A stretch of DNA of 64,000 nt from Dactylosporangium aurantiacum (GCF_000716715.1 NZ_JNYJ01000005.1:274640-338639), one strand, 5' to 3'. Counted from the stretch's first letter, positions 36,511 through 44,947 are shown. Made by a program: numbers and translations. Notes: generated by a model from the letters alone, not told the origin.

Positions 36511-38868
36511 TCAGCGGATCTCGTAGACGGCGATCTCTCCAGCGCGGTACCTGAGCTGCGCGAAGTCGCCCAGCGTCGGCGCGGGGGCGGCGCGGACCTC
36601 ATCGACGAACAGCCACCGCACACGGTACTGGTCGCGCAGCTTACCGATCGTCTGGGCCGACGGTGCCGTGAAGGCCGCGTCGTTGTCCGCCAGCAACTGT
36701 TCGTTCCAGTACGGGGCCTCGACGGCGTTGGTGCCGGTCGCGGCGGCCACCTCGTGCGTGCGGTTGGTGAAACCCCAGCCCTCGATCAGGAAGCGGCGCT
36801 CGGAGTACGCGGAGAAGGCGAAGTGCCGGTTGTCGCACTTGTCCTTCGGGCTGATGCTGGTGATGACGCAGTGCGCGTTGGTGGCCACCAGATCGCTGGG
36901 GTCGGAGTGGTCGCGCAGCCACCGGCCGGCGTCCTTGGTGCCCTTCGGGATGAACGGCTCGTACTGCACCACGCCGCGCCAGCCGGTGTGGTTGGCCTCG
37001 CGGGTCGTCTCGTACAGGTGCAGCGGCGTGGTGACCAGGCAGACCCCGGCGAGCAGGCTGGCGTAGGCGGTGCCTTTGGCGGGGAACGACGAGCGGTGCA
37101 CGACATACGCGGCGACGCTGAGCAGCGCGAACACCGCCAGGTAGGGCCAGACCAGGTGGAACGCGGAATGCGCCGGCCCGCCGACGGTCGACGGGCGGGG
37201 CGTCCACTTCGGGTTGGCCTCGTGCACCACGACGAGGGCGGCGGCGCCGGCGAGGATCGCCCCGTACACCCACATGAGCATCCGCCGCTTCGGCACGTCG
37301 GCCGGCGTGATCAGGGCGAGGCCGACCACGGCGGCGAGCGACAGGTACGGCCGCCCGGACACCATGAACCAGCCCTCGGCGCCGCCCTCGTGCCCGAGGA
37401 CCACCAGCGCCCCGATGCCGGAAAGCCCGATGCCGAACATCAGGATGACCGGGTCGGCGGAGATCGTGAGGTCGGGCCGGCGGCGCCTGGCGAGCCGGGC
37501 CAGCCCGATCAGGCCCGGCCAGATGCACGCCCAGCAGGCGAACGTGATCAGCGCGACCAGGACCAGCCGCCACGTGGACCCGAGGTTGGGCATCGCGTAC
37601 TCGGCCGTGTAGGACGCCCCGGAGATCTGCGCGAAGTGCAGCGGGTCGATCGCCAGGCCCTGCGCGGCGCCGCCGAACAGCACGAACTGCGCGAACAGCA
37701 GCGCGACGAACGCGATGCCGGAGGCGATCAGGGCGCCGGGGTGGACCCTCCGGCGGGTCAGCAGGCGCACCGCGACGACCAGCAGCAGGCCGGCGAGCAG
37801 CATCGGCAGGAACGTCGCCTTGCCGCCGGTGACGGCCGCGGTCAGCAGCACCACCAGGCCCCAGCGCTTGCGGTTGGCGACGGTGAGCACGTCGACGAGG
37901 ACCAGGGCGAGCCCGGCGAAGAGGATCGCGCCGAACGTCTGCGTCGGGCTCGTCCACATCTGGGCCCGCAGCGACGAGCCGTCCTCGTAGGCGTTCGTGC
38001 CGAAGGTGGAGAACCAGCCGTCGAGGCGCCACTGGTACGGCGTCGGGGTGAGCACGAAGTAGGTGGTGACCGCGGCGGCGACGCCGGCCCACCACGCGCC
38101 CGTGAGCCGCTTGCCGAGCACGGCCATCAGCACCAGGAACCCGAAGACCATCGGCAGCGGCGACAGGCGCAGCAGCAGCACCTGCGGCTCGATCCCGGTG
38201 ATCCACGAGGTGGAGGCCATCTCGGCGTAGACGAACCAGTGGTAGAGCACCGGCTGCTCGGGCAGCCACGGCGAGGCGAGCGGCATGTGGTGCTTGGCGT
38301 CGCCGAGCAGCGCCAGGTGGAACGGCGAGTCGCCGTCGGGGCTCAGCATGCCGGGCTCGGCGAGGTCGTGGGTGCGGAAGAACCGGATGACGCTCCAGTA
38401 GAAGAGCACCAGCGCGGATCCGGACAGGACCGCCGAGAACCAGAACGGGGTCTTCTCCTCGGCCCGGTCGGTGCGGCGCCAGTGCCGCCGTAGCCCCGGC
38501 ACGAGCAGGAAGACGGCGATCGTGGCGACCGGCCAGGCGGCGGTCAGCAGCGGCAGGCCGATCGACCTGGCGCCGATGTACACCACGACCTCGCAGGAAT
38601 AGCCGACGGCGAGGCCGGCGGCCACGTCCTCGACGAACCAGCCGGGCCGGCCGCGGACCGCCCGCCACAGCAGCATGCCCGGCAGGATGAGACCCAGCGT
38701 GACGTAGCCCGCGAAGATCGCGGTGGTCCAGACCGGCACGCCGTAGATCGCCAGGCCGATCAGGACCAGCACACCGAGCACCGCCGGTGGCGCCCAGGCG
38801 GGCGGCTTTCGCCGGGCCGGCGCCGACGTCGGTGCCGCCGACGTGGGTCGTTCCACGGTTACTGCCAC
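36511..38868 (-). CDS. Large polytopic membrane protein, GT-C glycosyltransferase-like
   Basis: 785 residues from GTG 38868 (GTG 38856 would shorten it by four). A dozen or more hydrophobic helices fill the first 560 residues; the C-terminal 200 residues are soluble and probably extracytoplasmic. The long loop DGDSPFHLALLGDAKHHMPL followed by LPEQPVLYHWFVY resembles the acidic first loop of GT-C enzymes that use lipid-linked sugars. The end RWLFVDEVRAAP and AQLRYRAGEIAVYEIR also occurs in such proteins. Donor and acceptor are unknown. A TAGGGT at 38901-38906, read leftward, may be its -10 box. Confidence 0.72.
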   Translation of the reverse strand: MAVTVERPTSAAPTSAPARRKPPAWAPPAVLGVLVLIGLAIYGVPVWTTAIFAGYVTLGLILPGMLLWRAVRGRPGWFVEDVAAGLAVGYSCEVVVYIGARSIGLPLLTAAWPVATIAVFLLVPGLRRHWRRTDRAEEKTPFWFSAVLSGSALVLFYWSVIRFFRTHDLAEPGMLSPDGDSPFHLALLGDAKHHMPLASPWLPEQPVLYHWFVYAEMASTSWITGIEPQVLLLRLSPLPMVFGFLVLMAVLGKRLTGAWWAGVAAAVTTYFVLTPTPYQWRLDGWFSTFGTNAYEDGSSLRAQMWTSPTQTFGAILFAGLALVLVDVLTVANRKRWGLVVLLTAAVTGGKATFLPMLLAGLLLVVAVRLLTRRRVHPGALIASGIAFVALLFAQFVLFGGAAQGLAIDPLHFAQISGASYTAEYAMPNLGSTWRLVLVALITFACWACIWPGLIGLARLARRRRPDLTISADPVILMFGIGLSGIGALVVLGHEGGAEGWFMVSGRPYLSLAAVVGLALITPADVPKRRMLMWVYGAILAGAAALVVVHEANPKWTPRPSTVGGPAHSAFHLVWPYLAVFALLSVAAYVVHRSSFPAKGTAYASLLAGVCLVTTPLHLYETTREANHTGWRGVVQYEPFIPKGTKDAGRWLRDHSDPSDLVATNAHCVITSISPKDKCDNRHFAFSAYSERRFLIEGWGFTNRTHEVAAATGTNAVEAPYWNEQLLADNDAAFTAPSAQTIGKLRDQYRVRWLFVDEVRAAPAPTLGDFAQLRYRAGEIAVYEIR

Positions 38869-39202
38869 GAGATCCGCCGTTCCCTTGAGATGACCGTCGC
38901 ACCCTATCAACGCGTCACGGACGGTCGGGGGCGCCTGGGCGCGCTCCCGGCGGTCGACCGGGACCGCTGAGCCGTCCGGGACGCGGGTCGGTCCGGAGGT
39001 GCGGGCGGTGTCTCGTCCGGCACCTTGAGTATGCCGGGTGCCGCGGGCCCGCCGGGTCCCGTGAACCGGCACGAGCCGGCGAGCTTTCCGGGTGACTGAC
39101 CGTAGGTGAGCGTCGCATCGCGCGGTGTGCCCGTCCTGGAGCCGGCCGACCGCGATGGCGGGGACGCGGTGTTCGCCCGGCTCGGCCGGCGGGTCGTCCG
39201 GC
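38869..39202. other. Intergenic region with no intact gene
   Basis: 334 bp. The left edge carries the probable promoter of the leftward GT-C-like gene. The rest is GC-rich with several short inverted repeats (for example around CCGGGTGCCGCGGGCCCGCCGG near 39035) and no open frame with family similarity. It may contain decayed upstream parts of the transporter remnant that follows. Confidence 0.5.
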
Positions 39203-39394
39203 ACGATGCCCTCGTGGCTGCGCGGGTTCGCGGCCAGCCAGCCGGTCACGCCGATCGTGGAGCGCCTGCGCGGCCTGCCGCTGGACCGGGCGGTCGGCTC
39301 GGCGCCGGAGAAGGCGGTGGCCTGGTGCCTGGCGCTCACGGCCGTGTCGACCGCCGCGTCGGCGCTGCGCTTCCGCGCGAAGACCCGCGGGTGA
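39203..39394 (+). pseudogene. C-terminal remnant of an ABC-2 type (DrrB-like) transporter permease
   Basis: About 63 codons, stop TGA at 39392. The translation TMPSWLRGFAASQPVTPIVE continues with RLRGLPL, then AVAWCLALTAVSTAASALRF and a basic end. This is the last segment of drug-type ABC-2 permeases, where (N/H)QPVTPxxxxLRGLL precedes the final membrane helix. The upstream five helices and the usual ATPase gene are missing, so this is a truncated leftover, not a functional gene. A very strong hairpin directly follows, probably the original terminator of the lost operon. Confidence 0.75.
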
Positions 39395-39399
39395 CGGGG

Positions 39400-39434
39400 C
39401 CTGCCGCGACCGCCCGTCCGGCGGTCGCGGCAGG
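39400..39434. terminator. Strong 15-bp stem hairpin between convergent units
   Basis: Perfect 15-bp stem (39400-39414 with 39420-39434) around a 5-base loop, six bases after the permease remnant and 11 bases past the msrB stop, so it can end transcription from both sides. Confidence 0.85.
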
Positions 39435-39445
39435 TCGTGCGGCCG

Positions 39446-39856
39446 TTACCCGGCGGCGGGGTCGAGCCGGATCGAGAGGCTGTTGACGCAGTGCCGGGTG
39501 TTCTTGTCGGTCATCCGCTCGCCGCGGAACACGTGCCCCAGGTGGGAGTCGCACCGGGCGCAGCGGATCTCCGTGCGGAGCATGCCGTGGCTGCGGTCCT
39601 CGATCTCCTTCACGGTGCCCGGGATGGCGTCGTCGAAGCTCGGCCAGCCGCAGTGGGAGTCGAACTTGGCGGTGCTCTCGAACAGCTGGGCGCCGCACGC
39701 CCGGCAGTGGTAGACGCCGGCGGTCTTGGTGTTGACGTACTCCCCGCTCCACGGCGCCTCGGTGCCCGCGCGGCGCAGCACCCGGAACTCCTCCGGGGAC
39801 AGCCGCACGCGCCACTCGGCATCGGTGGTGGGCAGGTCGACAAGTGGCTCGGTCAT
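39446..39856 (-). CDS. msrB: Peptide-methionine (R)-S-oxide reductase
   Basis: 136 residues from ATG 39856. It reduces methionine-R-sulfoxide in proteins. Zinc-binding cysteines C51/C54 (YHCRACG) and C99/C102 (IRCARCD), the core HCGWPSFDDAI and the catalytic C123 (RHCVNSLSI) are all present. There is no signal peptide, so it is cytosolic. TACCGT lies six bases upstream, suggesting a leaderless transcript. The neighbouring surface-protein gene is divergent. Confidence 0.96.
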   Translation of the reverse strand: MTEPLVDLPTTDAEWRVRLSPEEFRVLRRAGTEAPWSGEYVNTKTAGVYHCRACGAQLFESTAKFDSHCGWPSFDDAIPGTVKEIEDRSHGMLRTEIRCARCDSHLGHVFRGERMTDKNTRHCVNSLSIRLDPAAG

Positions 39857-39862
39857 GCCTCA

Positions 39863-39868
39863 ACGGTA
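39863..39868 (-). promoter_or_regulatory. -10 box of leaderless msrB
   Basis: TACCGT read leftward, six bases from the msrB ATG. It fits TANNNT. Confidence 0.6.
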
Positions 39869-40013
39869 GGCGGCGCGGCCCTGGGCGACCATTACAGCCT
39901 GCGAACCCCTTTTTGGCACGGTACGCGCGACGTCTGCGCCCCCGCCTCGTTGGATGACGAAAGCCGTTATTCGGACTTTTGCTGACACAGCGGTCGATGG
40001 GGGTAGGACAACG

Positions 40014-41129
40014 ATGAGGCTGCTCTACAAGGCGGTTGCGGTCGGCGCGGCCGGCGCCGCGGGCATCACGCCGGTGGCCGGTGCGGCGCAGGCGGCGCTG
40101 GCCGGGCCGGCCGGGCAGGCGGCGCAGGAGCTGCGGGTCGGGGGCTGCGGCGCGTCGTGGAGCGGCACGATGGAGCTGTGCGCCGCCGGCGAGACGTCCT
40201 ACCCGGGCGGCGCCCCCGCCGGCTACGGCCCGGCCGACACCACCGACTGGCGGTACGCCGGCCACGCCACCGGCGACGACGACGCCCCCGGCTACGGCGG
40301 CCACGGCCACAGCGCGGGCAGCGGCCACGGCCACAGCGCGGGCCACGGCCACGGGAACGGCCACGGCAGCGGCTACGGAAACGGTCACGGCCAGGGCAAC
40401 GGCGGTAGCGGTGGTGTCGGCACCGGCGGCCCGCTGCACCCGGGCACGGCAGGCGGGGGCTACGGCGGTCACGGTGGTCACGGCCAGGGCAACGGCACGC
40501 CCGGCGGCAGCGGCGGCGCGACGCCCGGCGGCGGGAGCGGCAACGGGACTCCTGGCGGCAGCGGCGGCACGACCCCGGGTGGAGGCGCCGGCAACGGCAC
40601 GCCCGGCGGCGGTGGCGGCACGACCCCGGGCGGCGGCGCGGGCACCGGCACGCCGGGAGGCAACGGCACGCCGGGCGGCAGCGGCGGCACGACCCCCGGC
40701 GGCGGCACCGGCAACGGCACCCCCGGTGGCGGCACCACGCCCGGCGGCGGTGGGGGTACGACACCTGGCACGACACCGGGGGGGACCGGCACCGGCAGCG
40801 GCTTCCCCGGCGGGACCGGCACCGGCAGCGGTGTCCCCGGCGGGACCGGCACCGGCACCGGTGTCCCCGGCGGGTCCGCGGGCTCCGGGGCGGGCACGGC
40901 CACCGGCACCGCGGCCGGCGTCCTGCCGGTGACCGGCACGTCGTCGATGATGACGACGATCGGGTTCGGGTTCATCATCGGCGGGGCCGGGATCCTGTAC
41001 CTGACCCGGCTCGGCGACCGGGGCGAGGAGCAGGACCGCGACCCGTCCCGTAAGGGCCCGCGGGACGGCCGCCCGGCCGCGCCGCGCCCCCGCCGCCGCC
41101 CCAGCCCGCAGGCCGCCCGCCGGTCCTGA
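40014..41129 (+). CDS. Collagen-like Gly/His-rich surface protein with LPVTG sorting signal
   Basis: 371 residues from ATG 40014, with GGGTAGGA upstream. A signal peptide (1 to about 35), a short domain with two Cys (GGCGASWSGTMELCAAG), a histidine/glycine tract rich in GHGHS and GNGHG (about 95-155), then a long GTPGG/TTPGGG repeat region (about 160-295). It ends with LPVTG (304-308), a membrane helix (about 312-330) and a basic tail, so a sortase should anchor it to the wall. The cytosolic tail of about 40 residues is much longer than usual. The His-rich part could bind metal and the Gly repeats could extend from the wall; both are inference. Confidence 0.82.
   Translation: MRLLYKAVAVGAAGAAGITPVAGAAQAALAGPAGQAAQELRVGGCGASWSGTMELCAAGETSYPGGAPAGYGPADTTDWRYAGHATGDDDAPGYGGHGHSAGSGHGHSAGHGHGNGHGSGYGNGHGQGNGGSGGVGTGGPLHPGTAGGGYGGHGGHGQGNGTPGGSGGATPGGGSGNGTPGGSGGTTPGGGAGNGTPGGGGGTTPGGGAGTGTPGGNGTPGGSGGTTPGGGTGNGTPGGGTTPGGGGGTTPGTTPGGTGTGSGFPGGTGTGSGVPGGTGTGTGVPGGSAGSGAGTATGTAAGVLPVTGTSSMMTTIGFGFIIGGAGILYLTRLGDRGEEQDRDPSRKGPRDGRPAAPRPRRRPSPQAARRS
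40480..40890 (+). repeat. Collagen-like GTPGG / TTPGGG coding repeats
   Basis: Irregular in-frame repeats of about 24-42 bp encode GNGTPGGSGGTTPGGG and later GTGTGSGVPGG units. Copies differ by single bases and small in-frame indels, so slippage-type length change between strains is likely. Confidence 0.8.
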
Positions 41130-41132
41130 CCC

Positions 41133-41159
41133 GCGCGCCTCCGCGGCCCCGCGGCGCGC
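41133..41159 (+). terminator. Hairpin after the LPVTG gene
   Basis: Inner 6-bp CCGCGG/CCGCGG and outer 5-bp GCGCG/CGCGC stems, separated by a 3-base bulge, three bases past the stop. Confidence 0.6.
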
Positions 41160-41221
41160 ACCGAGTGGTCCCGGCCGGTGACGCAGCGGTGTCGCGGGCC
41201 CCCACGGGCGCGCCCGGCGCG

Positions 41222-41227
41222 TAGGGT
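41222..41227 (+). promoter_or_regulatory. -10 box of the LigD-polymerase gene
   Basis: TAGGGT, seven bases before ATG 41235, with no ribosome-binding site between. Confidence 0.55.
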
Positions 41228-41234
41228 GCTTGGC

Positions 41235-42254
41235 ATGGCCAGTGCGCTGGAGATCGAGGTGGCCGGGCGGTCGGTGCGGTTGACCAGTCCCGACAAGGTG
41301 ATGTTCCCGGAGCGCGGCTTCACCAAGCGCGACGTCTTCGAGTACTACGTCGCGGTCGGCGACGGGATCATGCGGGCGCTCGGCGACCGGCCGACGACGC
41401 TGCAGCGGTTCCCGGAGGGGATCGGCGGCGAGACGTTCTTCCAGAAGCGGGTCCCCGTCAAGGGGGTGCCGCCGTGGCTGGAGACGGCGCAGATCGCGTT
41501 CCCCAGCGGGCGCAAGGCCGACGAGCTGTGCCCCGCCGACCTCGCGCACGTGGCGTGGGCGGCGCAGATGGGCACGATCGTGTTCCACCCGTGGCCGGTG
41601 CGCCGGGGGCACGTCGACCACCCCGACGAGCTGCGCATCGACCTGGACCCGCAGCCGGGCACCGACTTCGCCGACGCGGCCGTCGTCGCCGGCGAGCTCA
41701 AGGCGGTCCTCGACGAGCTGGGCTGGCGCGGCTGGCCGAAGACCAGCGGCGGGCGCGGCGTGCACGTGTATGTGCGGATCCAGCCGCGCTGGACGTTCGT
41801 GGAGGCCCGACGGGCCGTGATCGCCCTGGCCCGCGAGGTCGAGCGGCGCCGGCCCGACCTCGTGACCACCAAGTGGTGGAAGGAGGAGCGGGGCGAGCGG
41901 GTGTTCGTCGACTTCAACCAGATGGCGCGGGACCGCACGATCGCGTGCGCGTACTCGCTGCGGGCCAACGCCCGGGCCACGGCGTCGACGCCGCTGCGCT
42001 GGGAGGAGCTGCCCGACGTCGAGCCCGACGACTTCGACCTGCGCACCGTGCCGGAGCGGATCGCGCGGCTCGGCGACGCGCACGCCGGCATCGACGACGT
42101 CGCCCACGACATCACGCCGCTGCTGGAGTGGGCGGAGCGCGACGCCGCGAACGGCGAGGGCGACATGCCCTACCCGCCGGAGTACCCGAAGATGCCGGGC
42201 GAGCCGATGCGCGTGCAGCCGAGCCGGGCCAGGGCCGTGCAGCCCGCCGAGTAG
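41235..42254 (+). CDS. LigD-type polymerase domain protein (archaeo-eukaryotic primase superfamily)
   Basis: 339 residues from ATG 41235; extra 5' codons lack family similarity. A stand-alone polymerase (PolDom) of the NHEJ LigD family: SPDKVMFPERGFTKRDVFEYY at the start (the 5'-phosphate-binding region), TLQRFPEGIGGETFFQKR, the metal-binding pair D136/D138 in RIDLDPQPG, KTSGGRGVHVYV and the late DFNQMARDRTIACAYS. It adds nucleotides, often ribonucleotides, at double-strand breaks with Ku and a ligase. Neither Ku nor a fused ligase is here, but an ATP-dependent ligase lies 1.5 kb away. It is convergent with the peptidase gene with two bases between stops. Confidence 0.9.
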   Translation: MASALEIEVAGRSVRLTSPDKVMFPERGFTKRDVFEYYVAVGDGIMRALGDRPTTLQRFPEGIGGETFFQKRVPVKGVPPWLETAQIAFPSGRKADELCPADLAHVAWAAQMGTIVFHPWPVRRGHVDHPDELRIDLDPQPGTDFADAAVVAGELKAVLDELGWRGWPKTSGGRGVHVYVRIQPRWTFVEARRAVIALAREVERRRPDLVTTKWWKEERGERVFVDFNQMARDRTIACAYSLRANARATASTPLRWEELPDVEPDDFDLRTVPERIARLGDAHAGIDDVAHDITPLLEWAERDAANGEGDMPYPPEYPKMPGEPMRVQPSRARAVQPAE

Positions 42255-42256
42255 CG

Positions 42257-43795
42257 CTACTTGTCGCAGCTGAGGCCGGCGGCGGGCACCCGCAGGTCGA
42301 TGAGGTAGCGGTTGACCGCGTCGATCACGCAGCCGGTCTTCGGGTAGGCCGTGTGGCCCTCGCCCTCCCACGTGACGAGCGTGCCGACGCCCAGCATCTT
42401 CGCCAGGGCGGGCGCCTGCTCGTACGGGGTCGCCGGGTCGCCGAGCGTGCCGATGACGACGATCGGCGCGGCGCCGGTCGCCTCGGCCGCCGGGTACGGG
42501 TCACGCTTGCCGGGCCACTGCGCGCAGATCAGGTTCAGCGCGAGCGCGCCGCCGAACAGCGGGTACTTCGCGCGCCACTGCGGCTGCAACGCCCTGGCCT
42601 GCTCGACCGTGGGCGTGTCGTCGCTGTCGGCGCAGCCCACCGCAGCGTTCGCGTCGAACATGTTCGTGTACTTGCCCTGCGGGTCGCGTTCGGCGTACGA
42701 GTCCGCCAGCTGGAACATCTTGTCCGGGTTGCCGCCGCGCAGGTCCTGCATCGCCTGGGCGAGCACCCGCCAGCTGGATTCGCTGTACAGCGACGACACG
42801 ACCGCGGTGAACACCCAGCCGGCCGTCGCCTTGCGCCCCTTGCCCTGCACCGGGTTGGTGCGCGCGTCGGCGATCGCCTTCGTCACCACGGCCCGCGGGT
42901 CGGGGCCGATCGGGCAGGCGCTGGCGTTGGCCTTGCACCAGGTGCTGAAGTTGTCGAAGGCGTGCTCGAACCCGGCCGCCTGCTTCTCGGCGGAGTCCTG
43001 CATCGACAGCGTCGGGTCGACCGCCCCGTCGAGCACCAGGGCCCGCACGTTCTTCGGGAACAACTGCGCGTACACCGCGCCGAGCAGCGTGCCGTAGCTG
43101 TACCCGAGATACGTCAGCTGCCGCTCGCCGACCGCCGCCCGCAGCGCGTCGATGTCGCGGGCCGTCTGCTCGGTGGAGAAGTAGCGCAGGGTGTCGCCGT
43201 ACTTGTCGCCGCAGCTCTGCGCGAGCCTGCGGGTCAGCGCCACGGACTCGGCGAACGCGGCGTCCGTCTGCGGGTCCGGGTCGATGCCGAAGTTGGCGTC
43301 GAGGTCCGCGTCGGAGAAGCACTTCACCGGCGACGACCGGCCGATGCCGCGCGGGTCGAAGCCGATCACGTCGAAGCGGCGCACGACCTCGGCCGGCAGG
43401 TACACCGAGCGGTAGACGGCGTACTCGAACCCGGACGCGCCCGGTCCGCCCGGGTTGATGAACAGCGACCCGACCCGGTCGCGCTGGGTCGTGGACCGGC
43501 CGCGGACCAGCGCGATGTCGAACGTGCCGGACCCTTCCGGGTTCTGCCAGTCCTGCGGGACCCGCACCGTCGCGCAGTCGTACTTCACGTTCTGCGGCGG
43601 GTTGGCGAAGACCCCCTTGTACACGTCGGGGCACGGGGTCCACTGCGCCGGCGGGACCAACACGGCCGAGGACGTGGACGGCTCGGCCGCCGGCGCGTCC
43701 AGCCGGCGCGCCTGCTGCGAGGGCGCCGCGGGCGCGCTGCACCCGCCGAGCAGCGCCGCCACCACCAGCGCCGACAGCAGCCGCGAGCGCCTCAA
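42257..43795 (-). CDS. Secreted lipoprotein alpha/beta hydrolase, tripeptidyl aminopeptidase-like (S33, TAP C-terminal domain)
   Basis: 512 residues. The start is taken as TTG 43795 because it overlaps the ligase stop (TTGA) and yields RRSRLLSALVVAALLGGC, a lipoprotein signal with lipobox LGGC and Cys19. The hydrolase shows SLFINPGGPGASG (oxyanion), FDVIGFDPRGIGRS, the nucleophile in YLGYSYGTLLG, the Asp in GTLGDPATP and the His in EGEGHTAYP. The TAP-like C-terminal half matches actinobacterial secreted tripeptidyl aminopeptidases. It probably releases tri- or dipeptides outside the cell. It is translationally tied to ligC for no clear reason. Confidence 0.88.
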   Translation of the reverse strand: MRRSRLLSALVVAALLGGCSAPAAPSQQARRLDAPAAEPSTSSAVLVPPAQWTPCPDVYKGVFANPPQNVKYDCATVRVPQDWQNPEGSGTFDIALVRGRSTTQRDRVGSLFINPGGPGASGFEYAVYRSVYLPAEVVRRFDVIGFDPRGIGRSSPVKCFSDADLDANFGIDPDPQTDAAFAESVALTRRLAQSCGDKYGDTLRYFSTEQTARDIDALRAAVGERQLTYLGYSYGTLLGAVYAQLFPKNVRALVLDGAVDPTLSMQDSAEKQAAGFEHAFDNFSTWCKANASACPIGPDPRAVVTKAIADARTNPVQGKGRKATAGWVFTAVVSSLYSESSWRVLAQAMQDLRGGNPDKMFQLADSYAERDPQGKYTNMFDANAAVGCADSDDTPTVEQARALQPQWRAKYPLFGGALALNLICAQWPGKRDPYPAAEATGAAPIVVIGTLGDPATPYEQAPALAKMLGVGTLVTWEGEGHTAYPKTGCVIDAVNRYLIDLRVPAAGLSCDK

Positions 43796-44907
43796 GGCCG
43801 TCCCGCCAGCACGGACTCGACGTCGAAGCGGATCGGCCGGTCCAGCTGCTCGTAGGTGCACGACCGCGGCTCCCGGTCCGGCCGCCAGCGCTTGAACTGG
43901 GCGGTGTGCCGGAACCGGTCGCCCTCCATCGCGTCGTAGCCGACCTCGACGACGAGCTCGGGGCGCAGCGGCACGAACGACAGGTCCTTCTTGCCGGTCC
44001 AGCGGCTCAGCCCGCCCGGCAGCCGGGTGGCGCCGTCGGCCGGCACGGCGTCCAGGCTCGCGGCCGCCTCGCCGGGCTGCTGACCGGCCCAGTTCCACGG
44101 GTGGTCGGCGATGTTCTCGCGGTACGGCGCGAGCTCCTCGACCAGCTCCGCCCGGCGCTCCCGGGTGAACGACGCGGACACGCCCACGTGGTGCAGGCGG
44201 CCGTCGTCGTCGTACAGCCCGAGCAGCAGCGACCCGACGATCGGCCCGTCCTTGTGCCAGCGGAACCCGGCGACCACGGCGTCGGCCGTCCTCGCGTGCT
44301 TGATCTTGAACATGGTGCGCTTGCCCGGCTCATAGGCCCCGCCGGCGGGCTTGGCGATGACCCCGTCGAGCCCGGCGCCCTCGAACCGGGAGAACCAGTC
44401 GCGGGCCGTGTCGATGTCGGTCGTGACCGGCGTCACGTGCACCGGCGCCCGCACGCCCGACAGGGCGTCGACGAGCCGGGCGCGGCGGGTCGCATAGCCG
44501 ACCTCGACCAGCGCCTCGTCGCCGATCGCGAGCAGGTCGAACGCGACGAACGAGGCCGGCGTCTGCTCGGCGAGGAGGTTGACCCGCGACGCCGCCGGGT
44601 GGATGCGCTGCCCGAGCAGCTCGAAGTCGAGCTTCGGCTCGCCCGAGTCGCGCCGGATCACGATGATCTCCCCGTCGACCACGCAGCGCGGCGGCAGCTG
44701 CTCCCGCACCTGCGCGACGACCTCGGGGAAGTAGCGGGTCAGCGTCTTGCCGCCGCGGCTGGCGAGCTCGACCTCGTCACCGTCGCGGAACACGATGCAA
44801 CGGAAACCGTCCCACTTCGGCTCGAAGCTCATCCCGTCCGCCTTGGGCAGATCGGGAATGCTCTTGGCCAGCATCGGCTCAACGGGCGGCATCACCGGCA
44901 GATCCAC
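43792..44907 (-). CDS. ligC: ATP-dependent DNA ligase (LigC-like)
   Basis: 371 residues from GTG 44907. The nucleotidyl-transfer motif EPKWDGFR places the adenylated lysine at K31; motif III-like region FVAFDLLAIGD, motif IV DGVIAKP and motif V MFKIKHARTADAVV follow, then an OB domain with VGSLLLGLYDDDGRLHHVG and a C-terminal YDAMEGDRFRHTAQFKRWRPD typical of actinobacterial LigC. It seals nicks using ATP; LigC proteins act in backup end joining or base-excision repair. TACTGT six bases upstream suggests a leaderless transcript. It is immediately downstream of the repair operon herA...alkA. Confidence 0.92.
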   Translation of the reverse strand: MDLPVMPPVEPMLAKSIPDLPKADGMSFEPKWDGFRCIVFRDGDEVELASRGGKTLTRYFPEVVAQVREQLPPRCVVDGEIIVIRRDSGEPKLDFELLGQRIHPAASRVNLLAEQTPASFVAFDLLAIGDEALVEVGYATRRARLVDALSGVRAPVHVTPVTTDIDTARDWFSRFEGAGLDGVIAKPAGGAYEPGKRTMFKIKHARTADAVVAGFRWHKDGPIVGSLLLGLYDDDGRLHHVGVSASFTRERRAELVEELAPYRENIADHPWNWAGQQPGEAAASLDAVPADGATRLPGGLSRWTGKKDLSFVPLRPELVVEVGYDAMEGDRFRHTAQFKRWRPDREPRSCTYEQLDRPIRFDVESVLAGRP

Positions 44908-44913
44908 GGTCCT

Positions 44914-44919
44914 ACAGTA
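44914..44919 (-). promoter_or_regulatory. -10 box of leaderless ligC
   Basis: TACTGT read leftward, six bases from GTG 44907. Confidence 0.6.
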
Positions 44920-44947
44920 ACCGGATCCGCGGTGCCGCAGGCCCCGG

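Noticed and set aside
39106..39486. 126-codon frame across the transporter remnant
   Set aside because: It is a different frame from the one with ABC-2 permease similarity, and it runs through the terminator hairpin into msrB antisense.
40480..40890. CRISPR-like repeat array
   Set aside because: The repeats are in-frame coding repeats of the collagen-like protein, with no spacers of constant length and no cas genes.
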